A DNA stretch of 64,000 nt from Georgenia yuyongxinii (GTDB lineage Bacteria > Actinomycetota > Actinomycetes > Actinomycetales > Actinomycetaceae): contig NZ_CP040915.1 in NCBI RefSeq assembly GCF_006352065.1, positions 4,030,001 to 4,094,000 on the forward strand, written 5' to 3'. Each line of letters opens with the position of its first letter. Position 1 is the stretch's first letter. The notes under the pieces are model-generated. The model was not told the origin of the DNA. It searched no databases and was given only the letters and a program-made list of their open reading frames with translations. Position numbers and translations under genes: made by a program. This document shows positions 26,058 to 34,557 of this stretch, piece after piece.

Positions 26058-27691
26058 GGGTCGCCGTCGTCGGGGCGACCGGCAACGTCGGCACCGCCGT
26101 GCTCCGAGCCCTGGCCGCGGAGCCGGCGATCACGTCGATCCTCGGTATCGCCCGCCGCCTGCCGGACACCGGCGCCCACCCCTACGCCGCGGCGGAGTGG
26201 GTGCCGATGGACATCGCCCCGTCCACGGACGACACCGTCGCCGATGACGCGGTCATCGACCGTCTCGCCACCGCCCTGACCGGGGCGGACGCCGTCATAC
26301 ACCTGGTGTGGGCCATCCAGCCCAACCACGACCGCGAGAAGATGCGGCGCACCAACGTCGAGGGCACCCGGCGGGTGGCCGAGGCCTGCGCCCGGGCCGG
26401 GGTGGGCCAGCTCGTCTGCGCCTCCTCCTGGGCGGCGTACTCCCCGGTGGACGACGACGTCCCGCGCGACGAGTCGTGGGCGACCGGCGGCATCCCCTCC
26501 AGCCACTACGGGGTGGACAAGGCCGCCCAGGAGCGGGTGCTCGACGAGCTCGAGGCCGCACACCCCGAGCTCGTGGTAACCCGGATGCGCACGGCGCTGA
26601 TCTTCCAGGCCGACGCCGGCGCGCAGATCGCGCGGTACTTCCTCGGGCCGTGGGTGCCGCTGGCCGTGCTGCGGCCCGGCGCCCTGCCGGTGCTGCCGCT
26701 GCCCAGCCACCTGCGCCTGCACGTGGTCCACGCCGACGACGCCGCTCAGGCCTACCTGCAGGTTGTCCTGCAGCGCGCCCGCGGCGCGTTCAACGTGGCC
26801 GCCGACGAGGTGCTGTGGCCTAGCGACCTCGCCCGCATCCTCGACCACGGCCGCGGCGTGGAGATCTCCCCGCGGCTGATCCGCCCGCTGGTCCACTTCG
26901 CCTGGCGGGCGAAGCTCCTTGCCTCCGACGCGGGCTGGCTGGACATGGCCATGGGGGTGCCGGTCATGGACGGCTCCCGCGTGCGGGAGGTGCTCGGCTG
27001 GCGCCCGCGCCACGACGCCGAGGAGACCCTGCGGGAGATGCTCGGGGGCATCGTCCGCCGGGAGGGCAACCCGAGCCCCAGCATGCGCCCGCACGACAAA
27101 CAGTTCCGCGACGCCGCCGACATCGGCGGCCGCCACCGTGAGCACACCATCCCGGGAGACGTCATGGCCGCACACATCCCCCCGCACCTCGACGGCCGAC
27201 TGCTCGGGCTGTACCTCGCCGACCACCTGGCGGGGGCGACCGGGGGCAGCAACCGGATCGAACGGATGGCCAAGGCGTACGCCGACACCTCCATGGGACC
27301 CGAGCTCGCGAGTCTCGCGGCGGAGATCGTCGAGGCCCGCGAGGCGCTGCGCAGCGTGATCGAGGCGCTCGGCCTGCCTCAGCGCCCGCTCCGGCAGGCC
27401 GCGACCTGGGTGGGTGAGCGCGTCGGACGGCTCAAGCTCAACGGCCGGGTGGTCACGCGGTCCCCGCTCACCCCGGTGCTCGAGCTCGAGATCATGCGCA
27501 GCGCCGTGAACGGGCAGTTGGGGCTGTGGCAGACCCTCACGGACCTCGCCGACGATCTGGCGCTGCCGCGCGAGCGGTTCGAGGAGCTCGCCAACGGGGC
27601 GCGGGGCTTCGACGCCCGGCTGGAACGGCTGCACGAGACAGCCCGGGCCACGGCGTTCACGGTCGGCACGAAGGTGGGCGCTGGCTCCTGA
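26054..27691 (+). CDS. NAD-dependent epimerase/dehydratase fused to an unrecognised C-terminal domain
   Basis: A 545-residue protein. Residues 1-340 are an extended SDR (VAVVGATGNVGTAVLRAL; CASSWAAYSPVDD; SHYGVDKAAQE gives the YxxxK pair). Residues 370-545 are a separate, mostly helical region beginning MAAHIPPHLDGRLLGLYLADHLAGATGG. Its LYLxDHLAGATGG pattern looks like a small domain found alone elsewhere. An internal ATG at 27164 with GGGAGAC upstream could also give the second domain by itself. The GTG start overlaps the previous stop (GTGA). Substrate unknown. Confidence 0.8.
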   Translation: MRVAVVGATGNVGTAVLRALAAEPAITSILGIARRLPDTGAHPYAAAEWVPMDIAPSTDDTVADDAVIDRLATALTGADAVIHLVWAIQPNHDREKMRRTNVEGTRRVAEACARAGVGQLVCASSWAAYSPVDDDVPRDESWATGGIPSSHYGVDKAAQERVLDELEAAHPELVVTRMRTALIFQADAGAQIARYFLGPWVPLAVLRPGALPVLPLPSHLRLHVVHADDAAQAYLQVVLQRARGAFNVAADEVLWPSDLARILDHGRGVEISPRLIRPLVHFAWRAKLLASDAGWLDMAMGVPVMDGSRVREVLGWRPRHDAEETLREMLGGIVRREGNPSPSMRPHDKQFRDAADIGGRHREHTIPGDVMAAHIPPHLDGRLLGLYLADHLAGATGGSNRIERMAKAYADTSMGPELASLAAEIVEAREALRSVIEALGLPQRPLRQAATWVGERVGRLKLNGRVVTRSPLTPVLELEIMRSAVNGQLGLWQTLTDLADDLALPRERFEELANGARGFDARLERLHETARATAFTVGTKVGAGS

Positions 27692-27739
27692 GGCTCGAGG
27701 CCCGGCCCGCGCCGCGCGGCTAGCGTCCGCGCGACGCCG

Positions 27740-27949
27740 TCAGTGCGGGTCCGGCTCCGCCCGCAGCACGTCCGCCACCTCTTCCTCCGGGCGCGGCGGG
27801 ACGGTCTCGTCCTCCTCCAGCAGCACCGGGTCCTCGAAGTGGGCGTCGTGCGTCGCTCTCGGTACGGCGTCGTGCGTCGCTCCCGGTCCGCTTGGGTTCT
27901 CGCTCGGCGGCACGGTCGGTTCCCCTGCGTGCCCGGTCTGCTCTGACAT
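27740..27949 (-). CDS. Small acidic hypothetical protein
   Basis: A 69-residue Glu/Pro/Asp-rich protein, MSEQTGHAGEPTVPPSENPS..., with an internal THDA repeat and no known domain or membrane segment. GGGAGGGAGG precedes the ATG, which supports real translation. It resembles the small protein at 24408 in style (MSE start, acidic, Pro-rich). Function unknown. Confidence 0.6.
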   Translation of the reverse strand: MSEQTGHAGEPTVPPSENPSGPGATHDAVPRATHDAHFEDPVLLEEDETVPPRPEEEVADVLRAEPDPH

Positions 27950-28023
27950 GGCGGCCTCCCTCCCGGCCAGCGTAGGACGGTGGCCGCCCGGCGGCGCGCA
28001 CAGGCCCCGCCTAGGATCGCCAG

Positions 28024-29073
28024 GTGCGTGCGACCACGATCTACGGCCCCGGCGACATCCGCCTCGAGGAGGCCCCGGACCCGACCGTCCGCCAGCCGGG
28101 CGACGCCGTCGTCCGCGTGACGGCCGCCTGCGTGTGCGGCTCGGACCTGTGGCGCTACCGGGGCGTGGTGCCCACCCGCAAACCCACCCGGATCGGCCAC
28201 GAGTTCGTCGGTGTTGTCGAGGAGGTGGGGGCGGAGGTGCGCTCGCTCGCGCCCGGCGACTTCGTCATCGCCCCCTTCGCGTACAGCTGCGGCGAGTGCG
28301 TCAGCTGCCGGCACGGCATCCAGACCTCCTGCGAGCGCGGCGGCTACTGGGGCGGCCCGGACCGGGACGGCCTCCCCGTCGACGGTGGCCAGGGCGAGTA
28401 CGTCCGGGTGCCGCTCGCGGACGGCACGCTGGTGGGCGTGCCGGAGGTGCCCGACGACGACCTTTTACCCTCCCTCCTCACCTTGACCGACGTCATGGGC
28501 ACCGGCCATCACGCCGCGCTGCGTGGGGGCGCGGGCCCGGGCCGGACCGTCGCGGTGGTCGGCGACGGTGCGGTGGGGCTGTGCGCAGTGCTCGCCGCGC
28601 GTCGCCTGGGCGCCGAACGGGTGGTGATCTTCTCCCGGCACCCGGACAGGCAGGCGGTGGCCCGGCAGTTCGGCGCCGACGACGTCATCGCGGCCCGGGG
28701 CGAGGACGGCGTCGGTGAGCTGCGCGACCTGCTCGGCGCGCCCGGTGCCGACGTGGTGCTGGAGGCCGTGGGCAACCAGGACGCGATGGAGCAGGCGATC
28801 GCGGCCGCCCGGCCGGGCGGCAACGTCGGCTACGTGGGGGTGCCGAACGGCATCTCGCACCTGTCGTTGCGCCCGTTGTTCAACCGCAATGTCAACCTCC
28901 TCGGCGGCGTCGCCCCGGTGCGGGCCTACCTGGAGGAGCTGCTGGCCGACGTGCTGGACGGGACCATCGCGCCGTGGCGGGTCTTCGACAGCACGATGCC
29001 CCTCGACGACGTCGCCGCGGCCTACGCGGCGATGGACGACAGGACGGCGATCAAGGTCATGCTGCGGCGATGA
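28024..29073 (+). CDS. Zinc-dependent medium-chain dehydrogenase
   Basis: A 349-residue MDR enzyme. The catalytic site includes CVCGSDLWRYRG and GHEFVGVVEEVG, and the structural zinc loop is CGECVSCRHGIQTSCERGG. The NAD(P) motif is VAVVGDGAVGLCAVLAARRLGA. The GTG start has no strong Shine-Dalgarno, and the divergent small gene starts 74 bp away, so transcripts may be short-leadered. Its stop overlaps the next start (ATGA). Substrate unknown. Confidence 0.86.
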   Translation: MRATTIYGPGDIRLEEAPDPTVRQPGDAVVRVTAACVCGSDLWRYRGVVPTRKPTRIGHEFVGVVEEVGAEVRSLAPGDFVIAPFAYSCGECVSCRHGIQTSCERGGYWGGPDRDGLPVDGGQGEYVRVPLADGTLVGVPEVPDDDLLPSLLTLTDVMGTGHHAALRGGAGPGRTVAVVGDGAVGLCAVLAARRLGAERVVIFSRHPDRQAVARQFGADDVIAARGEDGVGELRDLLGAPGADVVLEAVGNQDAMEQAIAAARPGGNVGYVGVPNGISHLSLRPLFNRNVNLLGGVAPVRAYLEELLADVLDGTIAPWRVFDSTMPLDDVAAAYAAMDDRTAIKVMLRR

Positions 29074-29438
29074 TTCCCGAGCCCCGGACCGCGGAGGAGT
29101 TCTTCGACGGTGCCGATCGGGGCCTGCGGATCCATGTGGCCGTGGCCGCCGCCGACGCCGCGCTGGGCCCGCACGGCGACCGGGTCTCCCGCAGCCAGAT
29201 CGCCTTCCGGCGCCGCCGCAGGTTCGCCTACGTGTGGCGGCCCGACCGCTATCTGCGCTCCGACGTGCCCGCCGTGCTCTCCATCGCGGCGTCCGAACGC
29301 TGGCAGTCGGCACGGTTCACGGAGGTGGTCCGTCCCTCACCGCGGGTCTGGATGCACCGCCTCGAGCTGCGCGAGGTCGCCGATGTCGACGCCGAGGTCG
29401 GCCGGTGGCTGGCCGCCGCGTACGCCGCGGCCGGGTGA
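29070..29438 (+). CDS. DUF5655-like small protein
   Basis: A 122-residue protein. TAEEFFDGADRGLRIHVAVAAADAALGP and SRSQIAFRRRRRFAYVWRPDRYL resemble the DUF5655 family, whose members sometimes form C-terminal domains of nuclease-like proteins. It is coupled by an ATGA overlap to the dehydrogenase upstream. Function unknown. Confidence 0.7.
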   Translation: MIPEPRTAEEFFDGADRGLRIHVAVAAADAALGPHGDRVSRSQIAFRRRRRFAYVWRPDRYLRSDVPAVLSIAASERWQSARFTEVVRPSPRVWMHRLELREVADVDAEVGRWLAAAYAAAG

Positions 29439-29457
29439 GCGGCCGGGGCGGTCGCTC

Positions 29458-29491
29458 GCTCAGCAGCGCCACCAGATGGCCGGCGAAGCGG
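29458..29491 (+). repeat. 34-bp direct repeat, left copy (copy of the ATP-grasp gene 3' end)
   Basis: It begins GCTCAGCAGCGCCACC and matches 30797-30830 at 33 of 34 positions. The right copy is the end of the ATP-grasp coding sequence (RFADHLVALLS). The two copies bound a 1305-bp segment that carries only the AbiEi-like gene, like target-site duplications or attL/attR. Confidence 0.85.
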
Positions 29492-29517
29492 TGTCCGTCG
29501 ACCGTCGACCGTCGGCG

Positions 29518-30563
29518 TCACCTGGTGGGACCGGGCAGCAACGCTCCCACCGGCCGGAGTCCGTGGACGAACGTGGGCGGGAAGGCGCTGCACAGGCGAC
29601 GAAACGTCGCCTGCTCGGCGCGTAGATCCTCGGCGACGAACCGTCGAATCGCGTCACCCTGCTCGCGCAGGGCGTGTTCCCGCAGCTTCTCGGCCACGAC
29701 GGCCGTCGCGGCGTGCTCGCCCGTGGCCCGAGGTACTTCACCCGGCCGTCGAACTCCGCGTGAAAGGTGATGCTGCGGAGGACTGAGCCGGCGCCGTCGA
29801 GCTCGCGAAGGATCCAGCCCAGGTCGCTGAAGAACACCCCGCGGGAGGTCTCGACGCGCAGCTGCGCCACAGGCATGGGCAGACCTCGAGACAAGGCGAT
29901 CCAGCGCAGCACGGACTCGGGAGCGGACTCGGCGAACGGGTCCGCGTGTGCCAACACGGCCCGCGCCGTGCGGATACCGCGGTGCCCCCTGCGCCGGACG
30001 AGGCGGATCTGCAGCTGTTGGCGCACCTCGCGGATGCGGCGGAGCGAGTCCGGACGGTGCCACCGGTCCGGGCGAGTGAGGATTCGCAGGCCGCTGTCGG
30101 CGACGACGAGTCCGTCGCGCGGGTGAAGCGTGAGGGCGCAGTCCTCGATCGTCCGCTCGAGCGTGGTCACCGGTAGGCCGCTGATGGTGGTGACATCCGC
30201 GCCCGAGAGGGGGACCGAGTGCCGCCGCAGCATCGGAGAGCGCGAGTTGGCCGCCCGCGCCTCTTGGCAGACGTGCACGTCGTCGTCCATGGTCCACAGT
30301 GCGCACCCGTGGAGCTGTGCAGCGGTCGTGTGGCTCAGTACGTGCCCGGACGAGAGCTGGCTGGCGACGGCGACGCACCGCCCCAGCAGCAGGCGTTCGC
30401 GCAGCGCCCAGGGGGCCTCGCCAGGCATCGCTTCGATGTACGCGCCGCGCCGCACCTGAATGAGCCGTCCCTCCTTGAGCGCGGCCCGGATGGCACGCTC
30501 GCCATAGTCGCGGGTGAAGTAGACAGCGGGCAGGTCGGGGCAGTGAGGCGTGGCGGTTGTCAT
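29518..30563 (-). pseudogene. AbiEi-type antitoxin-domain/DUF559 protein, frameshifted
   Basis: The N-terminal 280 codons from 30563 encode an AbiEi-like winged-helix region (RAALKEGRLIQVRRGAYIE, HVLSHTTAAQLHGC) and a Vsr/DUF559 nuclease-like core (APESVLRWIALSRGL, VFFSDLGW, HAEFDGRVKYLG). At about 29715-29735 the frame changes by one base (-1). The natural ending (ATAVVAEKLREHALREQGDAIRRF... to the stop at 29518) lies in the other frame. Unshifted reading gives an Arg/Pro-rich tail ending in the flanking repeat. This may be a true mutation or a sequence error in a GC run. The whole segment sits between 34-bp direct repeats. Confidence 0.78.
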
Positions 30564-30654
30564 CGCCGCAGCGTGCACCGCCGGACGACGCCGCCGTCGG
30601 CGCGGGGCATGACCTGTGGACACCGAGCGCTGCGGACCGACTCGTGGATGCGGC

Positions 30655-30721
30655 GAGACCTGCACTTTCCGACCGATACCTGCAGTTCCACAGGCAGGTC
30701 TCGGCGCAGCATGCAGGTCTC
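30655..30721. promoter_or_regulatory. Three GCAGGTCTC half-sites upstream of the AbiEi-like gene
   Basis: GAGACCTGC (30655-30663) and two direct GCAGGTCTC copies (30694-30702 and 30713-30721, 19 bp apart) lie 92-158 bp before the gene start. AbiEi antitoxins repress their own promoters by binding paired repeats, so these are candidate operator sites. The distance is larger than usual. Confidence 0.45.
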
Positions 30722-30787
30722 AGCGCGATGGGAAGATGCCGTGACGGTCCAGGCGGCCGAGGGCGCGAAGTTCTGGGGGCGCAGCCG

Positions 30788-31657
30788 TCATGAGCAGCTC
30801 AGCAGCGCCACCAGATGGTCGGCGAAGCGGCCCGCGGAGCCCGGGGCGTAGGGGAGGAAGAGCTCGGGCTCGATGAGCTCGAGCTCCATCAGGGCGGGGG
30901 CGCCGTCGTACTCGACCAGGTCCACCCGGGCATAGGTGACCTCCCCGGGCACGGCCGCGAGCGCGGCGCCCGCCACGGCGAGCTCGGCCGCTGTCGGCTC
31001 CACCTGGACGGTACGCGCCCCGTAGGCGGTCTGGACCCGGAAGTCGCCCGCGGCCGGGACCTTGCGGACGGTGTGGCTGTGCACGCCTCCGAAGTAGAGC
31101 ACCGAGATCTCCCCGCGGGTGACGACGGACTCGACGAACGGCTGGACCATCGCGTCACCGACCGCGGTCAGCTGCCCAAGGTGAGCGAGAGCTTTGGGCG
31201 CGTCGGCCGCCACCCGCAGCACTCCGACCGCGCCGGCGGACACGGCCGGCTTGATGACCACCTCGCCGCCGAACCCGGCGAGCGTGGCGACCAGCTCCCC
31301 GGCCGATGCGCCGCGGCGGGCGAATTCGGTGGGCACCACCGGAACCCCGGCGGCGGCGAGCTCAGCAAGGTAGCCCTTGTGGGCGTTCCAGGTCAGGACG
31401 TTCGGCGGGTTGACCACCGGTGACATGGCGGCCGCCGCGTGTGCCCACTCGAGGAAGTCCTGGGGCTGTTCGGTGTAGTCCCAGGGGCTGCGGACCACGG
31501 TCAGCCCGGCGGTGGTCCAGTCGGTGTCCGCACCCCAGGGCACCACGTCCGCCCGGACGCCACGCTCGGTGAGCGCGTCGACCAGCAGGTGGACCTCGGG
31601 GTCGGGCTCGGGCATCGTGCGGCCGGTGACCAGGAGGACGGCGGGGGTTGCGGGCAT
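30788..31657 (-). CDS. ATP-grasp family protein
   Basis: A 289-residue protein with the ATP-grasp layout. VRSPWDYTEQPQDFLEWAH and NPPNVLTWNAHKGYLAELAAAGVPVVPTEF lead to GGEVVIKPAVSAGAVGV (the nucleotide-binding Lys) and YARVDLVEYDGAPALMELELIEPELFL (metal-binding Asp and Glu residues). It matches the RimK/glutathione-synthetase-like group annotated only as ATP-grasp. The substrates are unknown. The last 33 bases are duplicated at 29458-29491. Confidence 0.85.
   Translation of the reverse strand: MPATPAVLLVTGRTMPEPDPEVHLLVDALTERGVRADVVPWGADTDWTTAGLTVVRSPWDYTEQPQDFLEWAHAAAAMSPVVNPPNVLTWNAHKGYLAELAAAGVPVVPTEFARRGASAGELVATLAGFGGEVVIKPAVSAGAVGVLRVAADAPKALAHLGQLTAVGDAMVQPFVESVVTRGEISVLYFGGVHSHTVRKVPAAGDFRVQTAYGARTVQVEPTAAELAVAGAALAAVPGEVTYARVDLVEYDGAPALMELELIEPELFLPYAPGSAGRFADHLVALLSCS
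30797..30830 (+). repeat. 34-bp direct repeat, right copy (inside the ATP-grasp gene)
   Basis: This is the original context of the repeat: the codons for FADHLVALLS at the end of the ATP-grasp gene. It differs from the left copy by a single T/C. Together the copies bracket the AbiEi-like gene. Confidence 0.85.
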
Positions 31658-31727
31658 GGCAGGACCTCACCACGCGACGGCCCGGCCGCGCCAGCTCGTT
31701 CCGATGTTCGGCGAAGTTTGTCTGACC

Positions 31728-31760
31728 CCTGACATGTCGCGGAGTAGATGACTGACGCCG
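31728..31760 (+). repeat. Degenerate copy of the 34-bp GATGACATCTC element
   Basis: TGACATGTCGCGGAGTAGATGAC matches the first 25 positions of the element with two differences; the 3' end is one base short. It lies just past the stop of the nucleotidyltransferase gene, in the tandem gap before the ATP-grasp gene. Confidence 0.6.
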
Positions 31761-31774
31761 TGCGGCCGCCGATC

Positions 31775-32611
31775 TCAGGCGTGGATGCGCTTGGCGACGT
31801 CCCTGATGAGGATGGTGCCGCCGTCGAGGGCCACCTCGAGCGACTCGGCACCCGTCTCCAGGCCTGCGAGGATGCCGTGCGCCCGGGCGGCGAAGCCCTC
31901 CGGGGCCGCGGGCAGCCGGTCCGCGGCCGCGATCGCGCCCTTCTCGTTGACGAGCCACTGCCCCGCTCGACCGTGGATGGCGTGCGCGCACAGCAGGAAC
32001 GCCCGCGACAGGCACCCCGCCACATAGGTGACGTCCCGGCGGGCGACGGCCTTGTGCGCGACCTCCACGAGCAGGGTCGCCTCCCACAGGCCGCGCACGA
32101 GGGCCTCGCCGAGCGCCGGCGGGTACTTCCGGAACTGCCCCTGCCAGGTGGTGAGCTCGCCGGTGGGGTCGGCGAGCACGGCGCCGACGGCGAGCTCACC
32201 GACGTAGGCGAAGTCGGGCACCCCGAGCGGGTGGCCCGCCTCGTGGTGGAAGCCGTGCTCCCCGCGGCGCAGGCCCTCCCAGACCCGGGCCACCGTGTCC
32301 AGGTCGCGGTAGACCCACGTCGCCGGAACTCCACCGATGCGCAGCCAGGCCCCGCCGTCCACCCAGTCACCCCATGCGCCCGGCTCGGTCACGGTCGCGG
32401 CCGGGCTGTCCAGGTCCCGGGCGATCCCCGCCAGGCTGCGGACGTCGAGCGGCGGGCGGTAGTAGAGACCGAGGTCGACATCGCACTCAGGGTGGTGGTC
32501 GTTACGGGCCCGGCTCTCTCCGAGGACGACGCCCACCACCCCGCCGACCACCACCAGGCGGCCGGCAAGGTCTCGCAGCACCTCGCGATCGAGGGCGGTG
32601 CCGCTCGTCAC
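31775..32611 (-). CDS. Nucleotidyltransferase-domain protein
   Basis: A 278-residue protein. LVVVGGVVGVVLGESRARNDHHPECDVDLGLYYRPP is a Pol beta-type nucleotidyltransferase core: the G-[S/E]-x-A/R pattern plus the DVDLGLY metal-binding aspartates. A helical C-terminal half of aminoglycoside-nucleotidyltransferase type follows (KAVARRDVTYVAGCLSRAFLLCAHAIHG). No ATG is available; the GTG at 32611 has AGGAG 13 bases upstream. It is divergent from the YbdK-like gene. It could be an antibiotic- or tRNA-modifying enzyme; the substrate is unknown. Confidence 0.8.
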   Translation of the reverse strand: MTSGTALDREVLRDLAGRLVVVGGVVGVVLGESRARNDHHPECDVDLGLYYRPPLDVRSLAGIARDLDSPAATVTEPGAWGDWVDGGAWLRIGGVPATWVYRDLDTVARVWEGLRRGEHGFHHEAGHPLGVPDFAYVGELAVGAVLADPTGELTTWQGQFRKYPPALGEALVRGLWEATLLVEVAHKAVARRDVTYVAGCLSRAFLLCAHAIHGRAGQWLVNEKGAIAAADRLPAAPEGFAARAHGILAGLETGAESLEVALDGGTILIRDVAKRIHA

Positions 32612-32671
32612 GATGTTGATTCTGCTCCTGGACCCCGCACCTTGGCGACTGGGCTGCTCCACACTGGACAC

Positions 32672-33787
32672 GTGCGCACCGTGGGGGTCGAGGAGGAGCT
32701 GCTGCTCGTCGAGCCCGGCACCGGCCACGCGCTGGCCGTGGCGCACCAGGTGATCGCCGACGTTCGCGCCCATGGCGCCGTAGGGCGGGCCGGCGAGCCG
32801 GGCGGCCGGCTCGTCCACGAGATGGCGGAACAGCAGGTCGAGATCAACTCCCGACCGCACACGAACCTGACCGTACTCGAGGAGGAGCTGCGGGCCTGGC
32901 GGCACCGGGCCGTGACCTCTGCGCACTCCGCGGGGGCCGAGGTGGCCGCGCTGGCTACGTACCCCGCCGAGGTGCGGCCGCAGGTGGCCGGCTCCGCACG
33001 CTACGAGGACATGGTCGACCGGTTCGGGCTCACCGGGCGTCAGCACATGACCTCGGGCTGCCATGTCCACGTCGGCGTCGGCAGCCGCGAGGAGGCCGTC
33101 GGAGTCGTGGACCGCATCCGGGTCTGGCTGCCCGCGCTGCTGTCACTCTCCGCGAACTCACCCTTCTGGCAGGGCGAGGACACCGGCTTCGCGAGCTTCC
33201 GCTGCCAGCTCATGCTGCGCTGGCCCTCCGCCGGCCCGACCGAGCTGTTCGGGTCCGCGGCCGCCTACGACGCCGTGGTGGCACGAATGGTCGAGACCGG
33301 CGTCCTGCTCGACGGCGGGATGGTCTACTTCGAGGCGCGGGCCTCGCACCGGTTCCCCACGGTGGAGATCCGCGCCGCCGACGTGTGCCTGGACGTCGCG
33401 GACACGGTGCTGGTGGCCGCCCTGTGCCGGGGACTGGTGGAAACTGCCGCGCAGGCGTGGGCGGCCGGGGAGCCGCCCGCGCCGGTCCCGGTCGCGCTTC
33501 TCCGGCTGGCGACGTGGCGCGCCAGCCACGACGGCCTCGAGGGCGAGCTGCTGGACCCCTTCACCGCCAGTCCGCGGCCGGCTGCCGACGTCGTCGCCGC
33601 CCTCCTCGAGCACGTCGGTCCGGCGCTGCGGGCCTCCGGCGACGAGGCACTGGCCACGGAGCGGTTGGCGGCGGTGCTCGCGCGCGGCACCGGTGCACGC
33701 CGGCAGCGGGCGATCCTGCGCCGCACCGGGAGCCTCGCGGCGGTCGTGGCCGACGCCGCGCGGGTGACAGCAGGCGAGGCGGGCTAG
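32672..33787 (+). CDS. YbdK-type carboxylate-amine ligase (GCS2 family)
   Basis: A 371-residue member of the glutamate-cysteine ligase family 2: VGVEEELLLVEPGTG at the start, HEMAEQQVEINSRPH, MTSGCHVHVGVGSREEAVG, LSLSANSPFWQGEDTGFASFR and VEIRAADVCLDVADTV. YbdK-type enzymes have weak gamma-glutamylcysteine ligase activity. Mycothiol is the usual actinobacterial thiol, so the true role is uncertain. The GTG start opens the conserved motif. The 3' end overlaps the lipocalin-like gene by 4 bp on the other strand. Confidence 0.88.
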   Translation: MRTVGVEEELLLVEPGTGHALAVAHQVIADVRAHGAVGRAGEPGGRLVHEMAEQQVEINSRPHTNLTVLEEELRAWRHRAVTSAHSAGAEVAALATYPAEVRPQVAGSARYEDMVDRFGLTGRQHMTSGCHVHVGVGSREEAVGVVDRIRVWLPALLSLSANSPFWQGEDTGFASFRCQLMLRWPSAGPTELFGSAAAYDAVVARMVETGVLLDGGMVYFEARASHRFPTVEIRAADVCLDVADTVLVAALCRGLVETAAQAWAAGEPPAPVPVALLRLATWRASHDGLEGELLDPFTASPRPAADVVAALLEHVGPALRASGDEALATERLAAVLARGTGARRQRAILRRTGSLAAVVADAARVTAGEAG

Positions 33788-34254
33788 TCGCGGGAGGCGC
33801 TCAGCTCGCCGTGGTCGGACACCCTCGGCTCGGCGCGTCGCCAGACCAGCCGCTGCTGCGGCGTCGCGCTGAGCGGGTGAGTCGTGAGGGTGAGCAGGTC
33901 GCCGTCGACCTCGAGGAGGAACTCCTCACCGAAGCCGTGACCCGGCACCGGCGACATCATGTGGGCGAGACGCCCCGTCCGCTCATCGAGGTGGAACGGG
34001 CCCGCGCTCGCCACGTGCGAGGCGCCCGCCCCGCCGTCGGCGTCGTCGGCCGCGGCGCGGATCCGGACAGAGCTGTAGCCGTCCGGGGTGAAGAGCAGGA
34101 GGCCGTCGGGGTCCTCACCCAGCAGGGTCGCCGTGCCGTCCGCGACGTCCTCGGTCCAGCTGACCAGGGCCCAGGCGCCCACGAGCTGCTCGGCGAGGCT
34201 CGGCCTGCGCCGGTCGCTGCGGTCTCGCACTCGGCCCTCGTTCACGTCCGACAT
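33784..34254 (-). CDS. Lipocalin-like domain protein
   Basis: A 156-residue protein. LAEQLVGAWALVSWTEDVADG and PDGLLLFTPDGYSSVRIR match the Lipocalin_5 (DUF1794-type) domain, a small beta barrel often found alone near oxidoreductases; its ligand is unknown. The ATG has GGAGGGGG upstream. The stop overlaps the convergent ligase gene by 4 bp. Confidence 0.78.
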   Translation of the reverse strand: MSDVNEGRVRDRSDRRRPSLAEQLVGAWALVSWTEDVADGTATLLGEDPDGLLLFTPDGYSSVRIRAAADDADGGAGASHVASAGPFHLDERTGRLAHMMSPVPGHGFGEEFLLEVDGDLLTLTTHPLSATPQQRLVWRRAEPRVSDHGELSASRD

Positions 34255-34557
34255 TCCTGCCCCCTCCTGTCCTTCGGCCCGAGCGGCACGGGCGGTGCAC
34301 TGTCTCCCCCGCTGCCCCAGGGCGCGACAGCCGCCGCGCCTGGGCATCCTTGCACCTCGGGACGCTCCTCGCCCGGAAGTCGGCACATGATGGACGCCGC
34401 GCAGGTGTCCGGCACGGCCTCACACGGGCCCTGAATTGCACGGTGCGGTCCCATGCGATCCGGCGTCGCCCGGCGCGTCGACGGGCCGTGCACCGAACCC
34501 CGGACACCACACCTGCAAGATGTGGGGCGAAGACGACACAAACGTAGCGTGAGGACC
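34255..34557. other. Intergenic region between the lipocalin-like gene and the ECF sigma gene
   Basis: This 303-bp gap must hold the divergent promoters of both genes. No ORF with convincing codon use, hairpin or clear hexamers could be picked out. The AT-richest part is AAGACGACACAAACGTAGC at about 34530-34549, just before the sigma gene, the likely promoter area if the sigma factor controls itself. Confidence 0.4.

Noticed and set aside
32672-33787. Glutathione biosynthesis by the YbdK-like ligase
   Set aside because: Actinobacteria normally use mycothiol, and no glutathione synthetase is adjacent. The nearby ATP-grasp protein lacks recognisable gshB features.
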